From Polaromonas sp. (lineage in GTDB: Bacteria; Pseudomonadota; Gammaproteobacteria; Burkholderiales; Burkholderiaceae_C), in NCBI GenBank assembly GCA_013298945.1, contig JAAFJR010000001.1, positions 372,001 to 436,000 of the forward strand: a stretch of DNA of 64,000 nucleotides. Direction: 5' to 3'. The notes beneath the pieces were generated by a model. The model saw only the letters and a program-made list of their open reading frames with translations. It had not been told where the DNA came from and did no database searches. Shown piece by piece: positions 26,440 to 35,277 of the stretch (position 1 is its first letter; the number at the start of each line of letters is the position of its first letter). The position numbers and the translations under genes were made by a program.

Positions 26440-27544
26440 TCAGACCCCTTGCTTCAATGATGCCTCAATAAACAAGTCCAAATCCCCATCCAGCACCTTC
26501 TGCGTCGCTGAGGTTTCCACATTGGTACGGAGGTCTTTGATGCGGCTGTTGTCTAGCACGTAGCTGCGAATTTGGTGGCCCCATCCCACGTCGGTTTTGG
26601 TGTCTTCCAGCTTTTGCTGTTCTTCTAGTTGTTTGCGCATTTCCAAGTCATACAACTTAGAGCGCAAGCGCTTCCAGGCCACCTCGCGGTTGCCGTGCTG
26701 GCTGCGTCCATCTTGGCATTGCACAACCGTGTTGGTGGGAATGTGCGTTAAGCGCACCGCAGAATCTGTTTTGTTGATGTGCTGACCACCCGCACCGCTG
26801 GCGCGGTAGGTGTCCACGCGCACATCGGCAGGGTTGATGTTGATTTCAATCGAATCATCCACCTCAGGGTATACAAACACAGAAGCAAACGAAGTATGGC
26901 GTCCACCTGACGAGTCAAATGGCGATTTGCGCACCAAGCGGTGTACGCCAGTCTCGGTACGCAGCAGACCAAACGCATATTCACCCTCGATTTTGATGGT
27001 GGCGCCCTTGATGCCAGCCGTATCGCCCGGCGTTTCGTCTTCAATGATGGTGGTGAAGCCTTTGCGTTCGGCGTATTTGAGGTACTGGCGCAGCAGCATA
27101 CTCGCCCAGTCGCAGGCTTCGGTGCCTCCCGCGCCCGATTGGATGTCCAAAAAGCAATTCAACGGGTCGGCCGGTTTGTTGAACATGCGGCGGAATTCCA
27201 TCTGCGCGACTTGCTCTTCCAGCTTGCTGGCTTCTTCTTTGATGTGCTCCAAGCTGTCAAAATCGCCTTCTTCCTTGGCCATGTCGTACAACTCGGTGTT
27301 GTCAGCCAGCTCGGTGTCCAAGGTTTGAATCGTCAATACCACGCCGTCCAGCGCTTTTTTCTCACGCCCGAGTTCTTGGGCTTTTTTGGGGTCGTTCCAG
27401 ACTGTGGGGTCTTCTAGCGATGCATTGACCGTGCGCAGACGCTCAGATTTGGCATCGTAGTCAAAGATACCCCCGTAAATCAAGCGTCCGAGCGGTCAAG
27501 TCGACCAAGTGGCTGCCAATGCTGTTGATTTGTTCTGCGTCCAT
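26440..27544 (-). CDS. prfB: Peptide chain release factor 2, programmed +1 frameshift
   Basis: RF2 recognises UGA and UAA stops. The reading frame is split: the zero-frame start ATG at 27544-27542 gives [16 protein letters not shown] and, after 27 codons, meets TGA at 27463-27461. The slippery CTTTGAC preceded by GGGGG three bases earlier is the classic RF2 autoregulatory site; a +1 slip continues as [10 protein letters not shown]. The main part carries the stop-recognition SPF loop ([14 protein letters not shown] near 205) and the peptidyl-hydrolysis motif [20 protein letters not shown] near 250. Total length is about 368 residues. It heads the prfB-HAD-pepN operon. A GGAAAGAG ribosome-binding site precedes the ATG. 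Confidence 0.97.
27461..27474 (-). promoter_or_regulatory. RF2 programmed +1 frameshift site
   Basis: Reading the minus strand: GGGGG (internal Shine-Dalgarno-like), TAT, CTT, TGA, C. Low RF2 lets the ribosome slip from CTT TGA to CTTT GAC, restoring RF2 synthesis. The arrangement and 3-base spacing equal those of E. coli prfB. Confidence 0.95.
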
Positions 27545-27660
27545 GAAGCTCTTTCCTAGCAATAATTTGCGAAATTTTTATAGTTAAATTGAGACAAAAC
27601 ATCTCGTTAACCATGCATTTTCGCATGTTGCCATGCTCAGGACGAAAAAATGTTATTTGG

Positions 27661-29049
27661 TCAAAACACACCCGGTCTTTTACAGGGATCACATTTAGGT
27701 GGCTTTGAATCAGGAACTCGTGTTAATAAACGATTCAGTGTTTCTTCTGTACCAGGTGTGCTTGAGCCAGCGCTTGGTAAGTCAAGTCTAGAGGTGCGGA
27801 TGAGGGTGCTAGGTGCGTTTGGACTAGCAACCAATTGCGGGGCATTGAATTCGTCAAATGGCTGCATCGTGGCTGATTTCACGCGAATACGAGCGTTCCA
27901 GCTAGCGTTCCTGCTTTTTAGATTGGTTTCTTCGCCATAAGCAATGCCGTTCAGCATCGCCCCACCAGTTTGGCTAAAAATGCCTGCAGGTATGCTGCAA
28001 CTGGTCTGATTGGGCGCGAGCACAATTTTGTCGCGCTTCCACTGCGTCAAGTTCTCGTTGCTGGCGTAATCCATCAAGCCCCAGCCGGGTTCTGGCAATT
28101 CTGACGAGGTCCAAACGATGACTTCGCGGTTGTTTTTCGCAGTCGCCATCAAAAAATAGCCCTGTGCTGTGGTGATTCTGCTCCAGTTCAAGGTGGTAGC
28201 GCTGCCTTTGATGCCGTTTACATTGATGGCAAGTGCGGGCATAAAGTCTTGCTTGGGCTTCAAATCAAACTGCATATTCGCTGGAATATTGTCGCCACTG
28301 AAAGCATGCTTACCAACCAAAGAAGCCTCTTTGGGTACCACAGACCTGCTGGCACTGTTAGGCCAAGTCGCAACGCCACTGTCCAGGCTGGGGAAAGGCT
28401 CTGCAACCGCGCGCCCTTTTAAGCCAGTAGCGGGGCTAGTGCTACTTTCAGTGGTCATGTCTAAATGCCGAGGTTGACCAGCTCGTACTCGGTCGCCACA
28501 GCCCCAGTAAAGCAGCAGTTTTTTAGGTGCGTTGCGTTCAATCGCCTCTGTTGACGTTACAAATTGGCTGGTATATTTAACAGCTTCAATCAATTGCTCG
28601 CCCGTATCTGGACCGCGTAGCACGACGTTTGTTTGACGCTCGTTGGGCGATACGGTTGCACTGGCTGACACTGCACGCGACAGTTGCAAACTATTGCCCA
28701 TGTTTTGGCCCTTTGGAATGATTTGCAGCACAGACAACTCGCCACCTGCTGCCTTTGCTGAATCAGCCGGCACCGCCAAAGCCACATCCAACCAGCGCCC
28801 GGGCTGCATTCCCTTGGTGCCGCCAAATTGGGTGCTGGTGTTACCCGTTAATTGACCTAAGGCATCTGTAGAAATGGCGTCTTGCGCTGAGGTTGTATTG
28901 GTGATGCCAGAGACCGTCAGCGTGGCTACGTCCATCCAATATTGCACGGCAGCAGGTTTTTGCGCAGTCGCCGCACATGCAACGCTTAGCCAGACCAAAG
29001 TGATCAGAACTAAAAATATAGCAAAACGGGGCAAAGTTTGTAAAAACAT
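27661..29049 (-). CDS. Secreted protein of unknown function
   Basis: I do not recognise this 462-residue protein. It has a clear signal peptide (MFLQTLPRFAIFLVLITLVW, then LSVACAATAQ with a plausible AxA cleavage near residue 29). The mature part is Ser/Thr/Ala-rich with little internal repetition. Distinctive stretches are KKLLLYWGCGDRVRAGQPRH near 175, ARSNxxxW-poor loops, and GWGLMDYASNENLTQWKRDK near 325. Two cysteines sit near the C-terminus (KCDPCKRPG), suggesting a metal site or disulfide. No transmembrane helix follows the signal. It lies between prfB and the alpha/beta hydrolase, both on the same strand, with about 100 bases either side and no evident functional link. Confidence 0.75.
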   Translation of the reverse strand: MFLQTLPRFAIFLVLITLVWLSVACAATAQKPAAVQYWMDVATLTVSGITNTTSAQDAISTDALGQLTGNTSTQFGGTKGMQPGRWLDVALAVPADSAKAAGGELSVLQIIPKGQNMGNSLQLSRAVSASATVSPNERQTNVVLRGPDTGEQLIEAVKYTSQFVTSTEAIERNAPKKLLLYWGCGDRVRAGQPRHLDMTTESSTSPATGLKGRAVAEPFPSLDSGVATWPNSASRSVVPKEASLVGKHAFSGDNIPANMQFDLKPKQDFMPALAINVNGIKGSATTLNWSRITTAQGYFLMATAKNNREVIVWTSSELPEPGWGLMDYASNENLTQWKRDKIVLAPNQTSCSIPAGIFSQTGGAMLNGIAYGEETNLKSRNASWNARIRVKSATMQPFDEFNAPQLVASPNAPSTLIRTSRLDLPSAGSSTPGTEETLNRLLTRVPDSKPPKCDPCKRPGVF

Positions 29050-29146
29050 AAGCCCATGTTAGCCGTCGCATCAGCCTATAACAATCACCCAAAGGGGGTA
29101 ATTTAGATACCCTGAATGAGGTATTTTTGGGATATTTCTAAATACT

Positions 29147-30076
29147 TTAAGCCACAAACGCCTCAATCATCTTCGCCAGCACCAGCGGTTGGTCGTGGTG
29201 CATCATGTGGCCGGCGTCTTGCACGACTTTGATGGTGCAATCGGGCACATTTTTCAAGCGCTCGTGAAACTCTGCTAAAGTGTATTTGCCATTCCACCAG
29301 CCGCTGAGCGAGTCATCGCTTGCCTCTACCACCAACACTGGTGCGGTGATACTTTTGTAAAGCGCCAGCGCTTCAGCCACATTGTTAAGGTTAGCGTTGA
29401 TGATTTTGTGCGCAGGGTCACCCAAAATCTCCCATTTGCCCTGTGTGTTTTCAGCCGCCCAGTGGCGCGCCAACCAGTTGGCTTTGGCTTTGCCGGCCTC
29501 GTCGCGGCCTAGGCGTGGGTTGGTTTTCATCAAGCGGCGGGCCACGCCGTCGGCTTTGTCGTAAGCGGTTAAATCTAGCTCGCCACGGTGCAGTTTTTTC
29601 AGCTCATCCATCCATTGCGCATAGCGCGAGGGGGCTTTTTCTGCGGCAAAAACCGGCATGCCGAAGCCTTCTAAATTGACCAAGCGGCGCACGCGCTCAG
29701 GTCGGCTGCCGGCGTACATCATCACCACATTGCCGCCCATGCTGTGGCCGATCAAATCGACAGCTTGATTAGGCGAATAATGATCCAGCAAAAAGTCTAA
29801 ATCTGCCAAATAATCTGGGAACCAGTAGTTGTCTACGGGCGCGCCTGTGGTTTTGCCGTAGCCGCGCCAGTCTGCTGCGATGATGAGCCGGTCTGCAAAA
29901 AAAGCGTCACTCAGCATATCAACGACGAACTGGTATGAGGCTGCCACATCCATCCAGCCATGCATCAGCACCAATGGCGGCAAAGTAGAGGCAGTGTTTC
30001 CCCACACTAAAACATGGTAATTCAGCTTGCGAATCGGGATAAATTCACTTCTGGGGGCTCTTTTTACGGTGTACAT
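29147..30076 (-). CDS. Alpha/beta hydrolase
   Basis: A 309-residue alpha/beta-fold hydrolase of unknown substrate. Starting at ATG 30076 gives MYTVKRAPRSEFIPIRKLNY; an upstream in-frame start would intrude on the divergent acyl-CoA synthetase promoter. The oxyanion strand VLMHGWMDVAASYQFVVDML lies near 36-55, the nucleophile elbow GHSMGGNVVMMYAGSRP near 119 (Ser in GHSMGG), and the final His in VVQDAGHMMHHDQP near 290, completing a Ser/Asp/His triad. The closest recollection is the epoxide-hydrolase/haloperoxidase-like group. It is divergent from the acyl-CoA synthetase gene with a 74-base gap, so the two may be co-regulated. Confidence 0.85.
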   Translation of the reverse strand: MYTVKRAPRSEFIPIRKLNYHVLVWGNTASTLPPLVLMHGWMDVAASYQFVVDMLSDAFFADRLIIAADWRGYGKTTGAPVDNYWFPDYLADLDFLLDHYSPNQAVDLIGHSMGGNVVMMYAGSRPERVRRLVNLEGFGMPVFAAEKAPSRYAQWMDELKKLHRGELDLTAYDKADGVARRLMKTNPRLGRDEAGKAKANWLARHWAAENTQGKWEILGDPAHKIINANLNNVAEALALYKSITAPVLVVEASDDSLSGWWNGKYTLAEFHERLKNVPDCTIKVVQDAGHMMHHDQPLVLAKMIEAFVA

Positions 30077-30150
30077 TGGAAGTTCTGAAAAAGTATCTGC
30101 AAGATTATTTTTGTGCATTGCAGCATCATAAAGAAAATAAAGAGGCAAAC

Positions 30151-31962
30151 ATGGCTAAAAATCGAGAAATGAGTCAACTGGAAGACAGTTACGCCCAACT
30201 CCATCGTCAATTTGGCTGGCATGTCCCTGAAGATTTCAACATCGCAGATGTGTGCTGCACCCGCTGGGCTAAAAAGACGCCAAACGCGGTGGCGATTCGT
30301 GAGCATGCGATTGGAAAATCACAAGCAAAATCAAAGGCTTACACGTACTTGCAACTGCAGCAAGCAGCGAATCAACTATCTCAGAAATTGGCGCAATTGG
30401 GTGTATCTCGCGGCGACCGCGTCGCCATCGTGCTGCCGCAGCGCTTTGAAACCGCCGTCGCCTACATCGCGGTGCTGCAAATGGGGGCAGTCGCCGTGCC
30501 GCTGTCCATGTTGTTCGGCCCTGACGCACTGGAATACCGCATCAACGACGCAGACGCCGTCGTCGCTATCGTGGACGAGGTTTCAGAACCAGTTTTGCGT
30601 CAAATTCAGTCAAAATGCCCTAAATTAGCATCAATTATGGCTATAGCCGGCGTATTTTCTGCCTTAGAAGCTATTAAAAGTATAGTAAAAAACAAGTTTC
30701 ATGTGGCCACAAAAGCCGATGAAGGCGCGATTTTGATCTACACCAGCGGCACGACTGGCCCACCAAAGGGCGCGTTGATTCCGCATCGGGCGTTGATTGG
30801 CAATTTGACGGGCTTTGTTTGCAGCCAGAATTGGTTTGGTTTTGACAGCAAGACAAGTAAATCCTCTCAAGCGGTTTTCTGGAGCCCCGCAGACTGGGCT
30901 TGGACAGGCGGGCTGATGGACGCGCTCTTGCCCACGCTGTACTTTGGCCGCGAAATCATTGCTTTGAATGGCAGATTCAGCCCAGAAGCCGCCTTTGAGC
31001 TGCTGCAAACCCAGCGCGTGACCCACACCTTCCTCTTCCCCACGGCGCTCAAAGCCATGATGAAATCCTTCCCTGAGCCGAAAAAGCACTACAAATTGCG
31101 TCTACAAGCCATCATGAGCGCGGGCGAGGCCGTGGGCGACGCGGTTTACGACTACTGCCGCGATAAATTGGGCGTGGTGGTGAACGAAATGTTCGGCCAA
31201 ACCGAGATCAACTACATCGTCGGCAATTGCGCCATCAATTATCCGAGCAAAGCCAACAGCATGGGCAAGCCCTACCCAGGCCACAACGTCGCGGTGATAG
31301 ACGACGACGGCAACATTTGCCTCGACGGTGTGCCGGGCGACGTGGCGGTGAACCGCTTTGACATCCATGGCCAGCCCGACCCGATTTTCTTCCTCGGCTA
31401 CTGGAAAAACGAAGCCGCCACAGCCGCCAAGTTCACAGGCGACTGGTGCAGAACCGGCGATTTAGCCACGAGAGACGCCGACGGCTACCTCTGGTATTCT
31501 GGCCGTGCCGACGACGTTTTCAAAGCCGCCGGCTACCGCATTGGCCCCAGTGAAATCGAAAACTGCCTCGTCAAACACCCCGCCGTCGCCAACGCCGCCG
31601 TCGTGCCCAAACCCGACACCGAACGCGGCGCGGTGGTCAAGGCCTATGTGGTTTTAGCGTCTAATTATTTTGCTACTAATTCAATAGCTCCTCAGGCAAT
31701 AAATACGCCGGCTACAGCCGAAAATGGCATTAAAAATAACATCAAAAATGATAGCAAAAAGCTCGCAGCACTCATTTTGGAGCTGCAAACCCATGTGAAA
31801 AGCCTGCTCGCTCCCTATGAATACCCCAAAGAGATTGAATTTATTGATGCCCTACCCATGACGACGACCGGCAAAGTGCAGCGGCGGGTGCTGCGGCTGC
31901 AGGAGGAGCAGAGGTATAGGGAAAATGTGCAGAATAAAGCAAGCAAGACGGTAAGGGAATAG
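30151..31962 (+). CDS. AMP-dependent acyl-CoA synthetase with two element insertions
   Basis: Activates a carboxylic acid to its CoA thioester through an acyl-AMP; the acid is unknown, but the sequence most resembles the acetyl/medium-chain (ACSM-like) group. ATG 30151 follows AAGAGGCAAAC; an in-frame start 75 bases upstream would reach the divergent hydrolase start. The AMP-binding P-loop ILIYTSGTTGPPKGALIPHR is at about 193-212, EMFGQTEINYIVGNC near 346, the hinge motif WYSGRADDVFKAAGYRIGP near 449 and the C-terminal catalytic lysine in MTTTGKVQRRVLR near 572. Two element copies sit in opposite orientation: IAGVFSALEAIKSIV before the P-loop, and SIAPQAINTPATAENG in the C-terminal domain, the latter clearly lengthening a loop. 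Confidence 0.9.
   Translation: MAKNREMSQLEDSYAQLHRQFGWHVPEDFNIADVCCTRWAKKTPNAVAIREHAIGKSQAKSKAYTYLQLQQAANQLSQKLAQLGVSRGDRVAIVLPQRFETAVAYIAVLQMGAVAVPLSMLFGPDALEYRINDADAVVAIVDEVSEPVLRQIQSKCPKLASIMAIAGVFSALEAIKSIVKNKFHVATKADEGAILIYTSGTTGPPKGALIPHRALIGNLTGFVCSQNWFGFDSKTSKSSQAVFWSPADWAWTGGLMDALLPTLYFGREIIALNGRFSPEAAFELLQTQRVTHTFLFPTALKAMMKSFPEPKKHYKLRLQAIMSAGEAVGDAVYDYCRDKLGVVVNEMFGQTEINYIVGNCAINYPSKANSMGKPYPGHNVAVIDDDGNICLDGVPGDVAVNRFDIHGQPDPIFFLGYWKNEAATAAKFTGDWCRTGDLATRDADGYLWYSGRADDVFKAAGYRIGPSEIENCLVKHPAVANAAVVPKPDTERGAVVKAYVVLASNYFATNSIAPQAINTPATAENGIKNNIKNDSKKLAALILELQTHVKSLLAPYEYPKEIEFIDALPMTTTGKVQRRVLRLQEEQRYRENVQNKASKTVRE
30637..30688 (+). repeat. Dispersed element copy (acyl-CoA synthetase, sense)
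   Basis: ATGGCTATAGCCGGCGTATT followed by GCCTTAGAAGCTATTAAAAG and TATAG. The consensus TAA of the sense frame is TTA here, keeping the frame open: MAIAGVFSALEAIKSIV. Confidence 0.9.
31670..31719 (-). repeat. Dispersed element copy (acyl-CoA synthetase, antisense)
   Basis: On the minus strand: GGCTGTAGCCGGCGTATTTA, TTGCCTGAGGA and GCTATTGAATTAGTAGCAA. On the plus strand it is read as ATNSIAPQAINTPATAE in the C-terminal domain of the synthetase. Confidence 0.9.
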
Positions 31963-32010
31963 AGTAACGCAAAAAATTTCATAAGTACTGCATTCAAGAC
32001 AATTAACCTA

Positions 32011-32814
32011 ATGACATATCGCACATTCCCAATTTCAATATCTTACAAACGTAGTATTCAAACCCTCTGGTACGCCAAGTGGTTCGCTTTTCCTGTGCTT
32101 CCCGCCTTGATGGCTATTTTTATCTTTGACAAAACGTCACACCGCCTTGTGTTTGGGTTGCTATGTTGGGCCTTGTTGTTTGCACTTCATGCATGGGAAG
32201 CTAGCAAAAGACGTCAGTTTGTGAGGGAATCGCAACTGCCACGATTTATTGCAGGTAAGCTGCGCGAAAAATACCCTCATTTGACGCTGAGTGATACTGA
32301 TTTGGTGATGCGCGGGCTGCGGCAGTTTTTTATTACTTATTTACGCAGCGGTAAAGTATTCGTTGCCATGCCTTCACAAGTGGTTGATCTAGCTTGGCAT
32401 GAATTTATATTGCATACGCGTGGCTACGAAGCGTGGTGTAACGTGGCTTTTGGTAAATTATTGCACCATTCACCCGCTGAAATATTGGGAAAAAGTGGCG
32501 TTCGAAATGATGGCTTGCGCCGCACATGGTACTGGGCGTGTAAGGAAGAGAGCATCAACCCGCGCTTGCCAACGCGACTACCTTTGTTATTTGCGCTAGA
32601 CAAAAAGCTCAATATTCCTGGTGGTTTCAACTATGTGCCTGATTGCAGAGATATTGATAACAAAAGCGGTTCTGATGCATATTGCGGCTCAGATTTTGGC
32701 GATAGCGGCGGTGGCTCGGGCGATTCGGGTGGCTTTGGTGGTAGCGATTCATCCAGCTCAGACGGCGGTGGTGGTGACAGCGGTTGCGGTGGTGGCTGTG
32801 GCGGTGGTGACTGA
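32011..32814 (+). CDS. Glycine-rich-domain (GRDP-like) membrane protein
   Basis: A 267-residue protein with two hydrophobic helices near the N-terminus (about 22-40 and 48-62). A conserved-looking core follows: LVMRGLRQFFITYLRSGKVF near 99, then VVDLAWHEFILHTRGYEAWC near 124, where the His/Trp/Cys arrangement resembles the 'glycine-rich domain-containing protein-like' family, and KLLHHSPAEI near 150. The last 45 residues are almost only Gly, Ser, Asp and Cys (GGGSGDSGGFGGSDSSSSDG), ending GCGGGCGGGD, which may bind metal or act as a flexible tail. Function unknown. It is 48 bases downstream of the acyl-CoA synthetase gene. Confidence 0.78.
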   Translation: MTYRTFPISISYKRSIQTLWYAKWFAFPVLPALMAIFIFDKTSHRLVFGLLCWALLFALHAWEASKRRQFVRESQLPRFIAGKLREKYPHLTLSDTDLVMRGLRQFFITYLRSGKVFVAMPSQVVDLAWHEFILHTRGYEAWCNVAFGKLLHHSPAEILGKSGVRNDGLRRTWYWACKEESINPRLPTRLPLLFALDKKLNIPGGFNYVPDCRDIDNKSGSDAYCGSDFGDSGGGSGDSGGFGGSDSSSSDGGGGDSGCGGGCGGGD

Positions 32815-32877
32815 CAAATATTTTTAAAGTTGTTAAGCTAAACTAGACTCAAATCTATTCATCTCACTTTTTTCATT

Positions 32878-33957
32878 ATGACAAACCTAAAAAATAACCA
32901 CGTCCAACTCGGCTCAAGCGAGCTCAAAGTAACCCCCATCTGCCTAGGCACCATGATTTTTGGCGAGCAAGTCGATGAACCCACGGCATTTGCCATCATG
33001 GACAGAGCCTTGGAGCATGGCATCAACTTCTTTGACACGGCTGAAATGTACGCCGTGCCGCCACGCCCGGGCACGTATAACTTGACGGAAACCATCATCG
33101 GAAACTGGTTTGCTAAGCGGCCGGATGCGCGTAAGAAGTTAGTGCTTGCCACCAAGGTGGCCGGCCCAGCGCGGGGTATGGATTGGGTGCGCAATGGCGA
33201 CCCTGATTTGACCGAGCAGATGATTATTGACGCCTGTGAAGCGAGCTTGAAGCGCATGAAGACGGATGTGATTGACCTGTACCAAATCCACTGGCCGTCA
33301 CGCGTGGTGCCTGCTTTTGGCGCTGTGTATTTCACGCCCAACAAAGACGCGCACACCACGCCGATTTTGGTGCAGTTGCAGGCGATGGACAAGTTAATCA
33401 AAGCTGGCAAAATCCGCGCTTTTGGTTTGTCCAACGAAACGCCTTATGGCGTGCACGAGTTTGTGAATTTGGCAGCACAACACGGCTTGGCTAAAGTAGC
33501 TACCGTGCAAAACCCCTATTGCTTGCTGAACCGCACGCTTGAGAACGGTTTGGACGAAACCATGCACCGCCTAGGTGTGTCGCAAATTCCGTATTCGCCT
33601 CTGGCGTTTGGCTTGCTTACGGGCAAGTTTGACAAGAGTGGTCTGAGTGGTGAGGGTGCGCCAGCTGATGCACGCTTGGCCATGTTTGAATCCACCCGCA
33701 AACAGCGCTGGGGCCGCCCAGATGCGTTGATCGCTGCGCGCCGCTACAACGCTTTGGCGATTGCCAATGGCATGACACCGACGCAAATGGCATTGGCTTT
33801 TTGCTACACCAAATGGCAAATCGCCAGTACCATCATCGGCGTGCGCACGGTGGCGCAGTTGGACGAGTGCGTAGCGGCTTACGGCACGGTGTTGTCCAAA
33901 GAGGTGTTGGCAGAGATTGACAAAATCCGCTGGGAAATTCGTGATCCTGCGCAGTAA
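32878..33957 (+). CDS. Aldo/keto reductase, Tas-like
   Basis: NADPH-dependent (alpha/beta)8-barrel reductase of 359 residues, close to E. coli Tas. Features are LGTMIFGEQVDEPTAFAIMD near 22, FDTAEMYAVPPRPGTYNLTE near 50 (catalytic Asp and Tyr), KLVLATKVAGPARGMDW near 90 (catalytic Lys), DLYQIHWPSR near 140 (His) and the C-terminal cofactor loop STIIGVRTVAQLDECVAAYG near 317. The physiological substrate of Tas-type enzymes is unknown. It stands between the glycine-rich protein and plsY on the same strand, with no obvious pathway link. Confidence 0.9.
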   Translation: MTNLKNNHVQLGSSELKVTPICLGTMIFGEQVDEPTAFAIMDRALEHGINFFDTAEMYAVPPRPGTYNLTETIIGNWFAKRPDARKKLVLATKVAGPARGMDWVRNGDPDLTEQMIIDACEASLKRMKTDVIDLYQIHWPSRVVPAFGAVYFTPNKDAHTTPILVQLQAMDKLIKAGKIRAFGLSNETPYGVHEFVNLAAQHGLAKVATVQNPYCLLNRTLENGLDETMHRLGVSQIPYSPLAFGLLTGKFDKSGLSGEGAPADARLAMFESTRKQRWGRPDALIAARRYNALAIANGMTPTQMALAFCYTKWQIASTIIGVRTVAQLDECVAAYGTVLSKEVLAEIDKIRWEIRDPAQ

Positions 33958-34002
33958 AACTATAAAAATCATTAAAAATAAACTATCTGCAGGAGACTTG
34001 CT

Positions 34003-34680
34003 TTGGAGAAACTCGCCGCTTTCTACCCTATCCTCGCCGCCATCGCTGCCTATCTCATCGGCTCGCTGTCCTTCGCTGTCATCGTCAGCAAGTTGATGGG
34101 GCTGAACGACCCGCGCACCTTTGGCAGCAAAAACCCAGGCGCTACCAACGTGTTGCGTTCAGGCAGCAAGTTAGCAGCCATCCTCACACTTGTTTTAGAC
34201 GCACTTAAAGGCTACATCCCCGTCGCCTTGGTACAGTGGTTTGGTAAAGATTACGGGCTGAGCGACGGCACGATTGCCATGGTTGGCATTGCAGCGTTTT
34301 TGGGGCATTTGTACCCTATATTTTTCAAATTCGTCGGTGGCAAAGGCGTGGCCACTGCACTTGGCGTGGTGTTTGGTGTGCATTGGGCGTTGGGGCTGCT
34401 GTGCATCGCCAGTTTTGCCATCATTGTGTACTTTTTCCGCTGGGTGTCTTTGGCATCCTTGGTCGCCGCAGCTTTTGCCCCCATAGCCTACTTGTTTGGC
34501 GACCGTGTGCTGTGGGCGGCTGACAAGTACATCACCCTCATGCTAGCTCTCATGGCGATGTTTCTCATCTATCGCCACGGTGCCAATATCACCCGATTGA
34601 TACAAGGTAATGAACCCAAATTAGGCAACAAAAAGCCCGCTGCAGCTGCTGATATCAAGCCTAAAGCCAAAAAACAGTGA
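34003..34680 (+). CDS. plsY: Acyl-phosphate:glycerol-3-phosphate acyltransferase
   Basis: Inner-membrane enzyme that transfers the acyl group from acyl-phosphate to glycerol-3-phosphate, the first step of phospholipid synthesis in the PlsX/PlsY route. The 225-residue protein has about five to seven helices and the three conserved motifs: AYLIGSLSFAVIVSK near 15, FGSKNPGATNVLRSGSK near 40 (GS-N-G-T-N) and FLGHLYPIFFKFVGGKGVAT near 98. It has a short Lys/Ala-rich cytoplasmic tail. The start is TTG 34003 with GCAGGAGAC upstream. A dispersed-element copy follows its stop. Confidence 0.95.
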   Translation: MEKLAAFYPILAAIAAYLIGSLSFAVIVSKLMGLNDPRTFGSKNPGATNVLRSGSKLAAILTLVLDALKGYIPVALVQWFGKDYGLSDGTIAMVGIAAFLGHLYPIFFKFVGGKGVATALGVVFGVHWALGLLCIASFAIIVYFFRWVSLASLVAAAFAPIAYLFGDRVLWAADKYITLMLALMAMFLIYRHGANITRLIQGNEPKLGNKKPAAAADIKPKAKKQ

Positions 34681-34703
34681 GAATGTTCTTTCTAGAGGTG
34701 TAA

Positions 34704-34757
34704 ATATGCCTCTAGTCGGCGTATTTATTGCCTAAGCAGCTATTAAAATTATAGCAA
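34704..34757 (+). repeat. Dispersed element copy (intergenic, upstream of GNAT gene)
   Basis: ATATGCCTCTAGTCGGCGTA, TTTATTGCCTAAGCA and GCTATTAAAATTATAGCAA: one of the most complete copies. It ends 21 bases before the GNAT start codon. Confidence 0.93.
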
Positions 34758-34778
34758 TAATCATCAAAAGCCAAATCC

Positions 34779-35258
34779 ATGACCAGTATTCAATTTGCAG
34801 ACTTCAACAACCCCACCCACGCCAGCGCTATTCTTTTCCTGCTCAACGAATACGCCAAAGACCCCATGGGTGGTGGCGAGGCTTTGTCTGACTTTACGCA
34901 GGCAAATTTGGTCAAAGAAATGGCCAAACGACCAACGTTTCACGCGGCGATTGCGTTTGTAGACAGTAAACCCGCTGGTTTGATCAATTGCATCGAAGGC
35001 TTCTCTACCTTTGCTTGCAAACCGCTGTTGAACATCCACGACGTCGTCGTTTTGGCAGAGTTTCGAGGGCAGGGCATCAGCAGCTTGCTACTCAAAAAAG
35101 CCGAAGAGATTGCCAATAGTTTGGGCTGCTGCAAGCTCACCCTAGAAGTTTTAGAAGGCAATAAAACAGCTCAATCCGCTTACATTGCTAACGGTTTTGC
35201 TGGCTACCAGCTTGACCCAGAGATGGGTCGGGCGATGTTTTGGCAGAAGAAGTTGTAA
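34779..35258 (+). CDS. GNAT-family N-acetyltransferase
   Basis: A 159-residue GCN5-related acetyltransferase with unknown acceptor. The acetyl-CoA pyrophosphate-binding motif A is EFRGQGISSLLLKKAEE at about 95-111, preceded by the beta-4 strand NIHDVVVLA, with the typical motif B KLTLEVLEGNKTAQSAYIAN near 125 and GFAGYQLD after it. The N-terminal half (FNNPTHASAILFLLNEYAKD) is not diagnostic. The gene is flanked by two same-orientation element copies (34704-34757 and 35278-35332), so it sits like a cassette between direct repeats of about 50 bases. Confidence 0.88.
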   Translation: MTSIQFADFNNPTHASAILFLLNEYAKDPMGGGEALSDFTQANLVKEMAKRPTFHAAIAFVDSKPAGLINCIEGFSTFACKPLLNIHDVVVLAEFRGQGISSLLLKKAEEIANSLGCCKLTLEVLEGNKTAQSAYIANGFAGYQLDPEMGRAMFWQKKL

Positions 35259-35277
35259 GCTCTTAAATAAATGAAAA

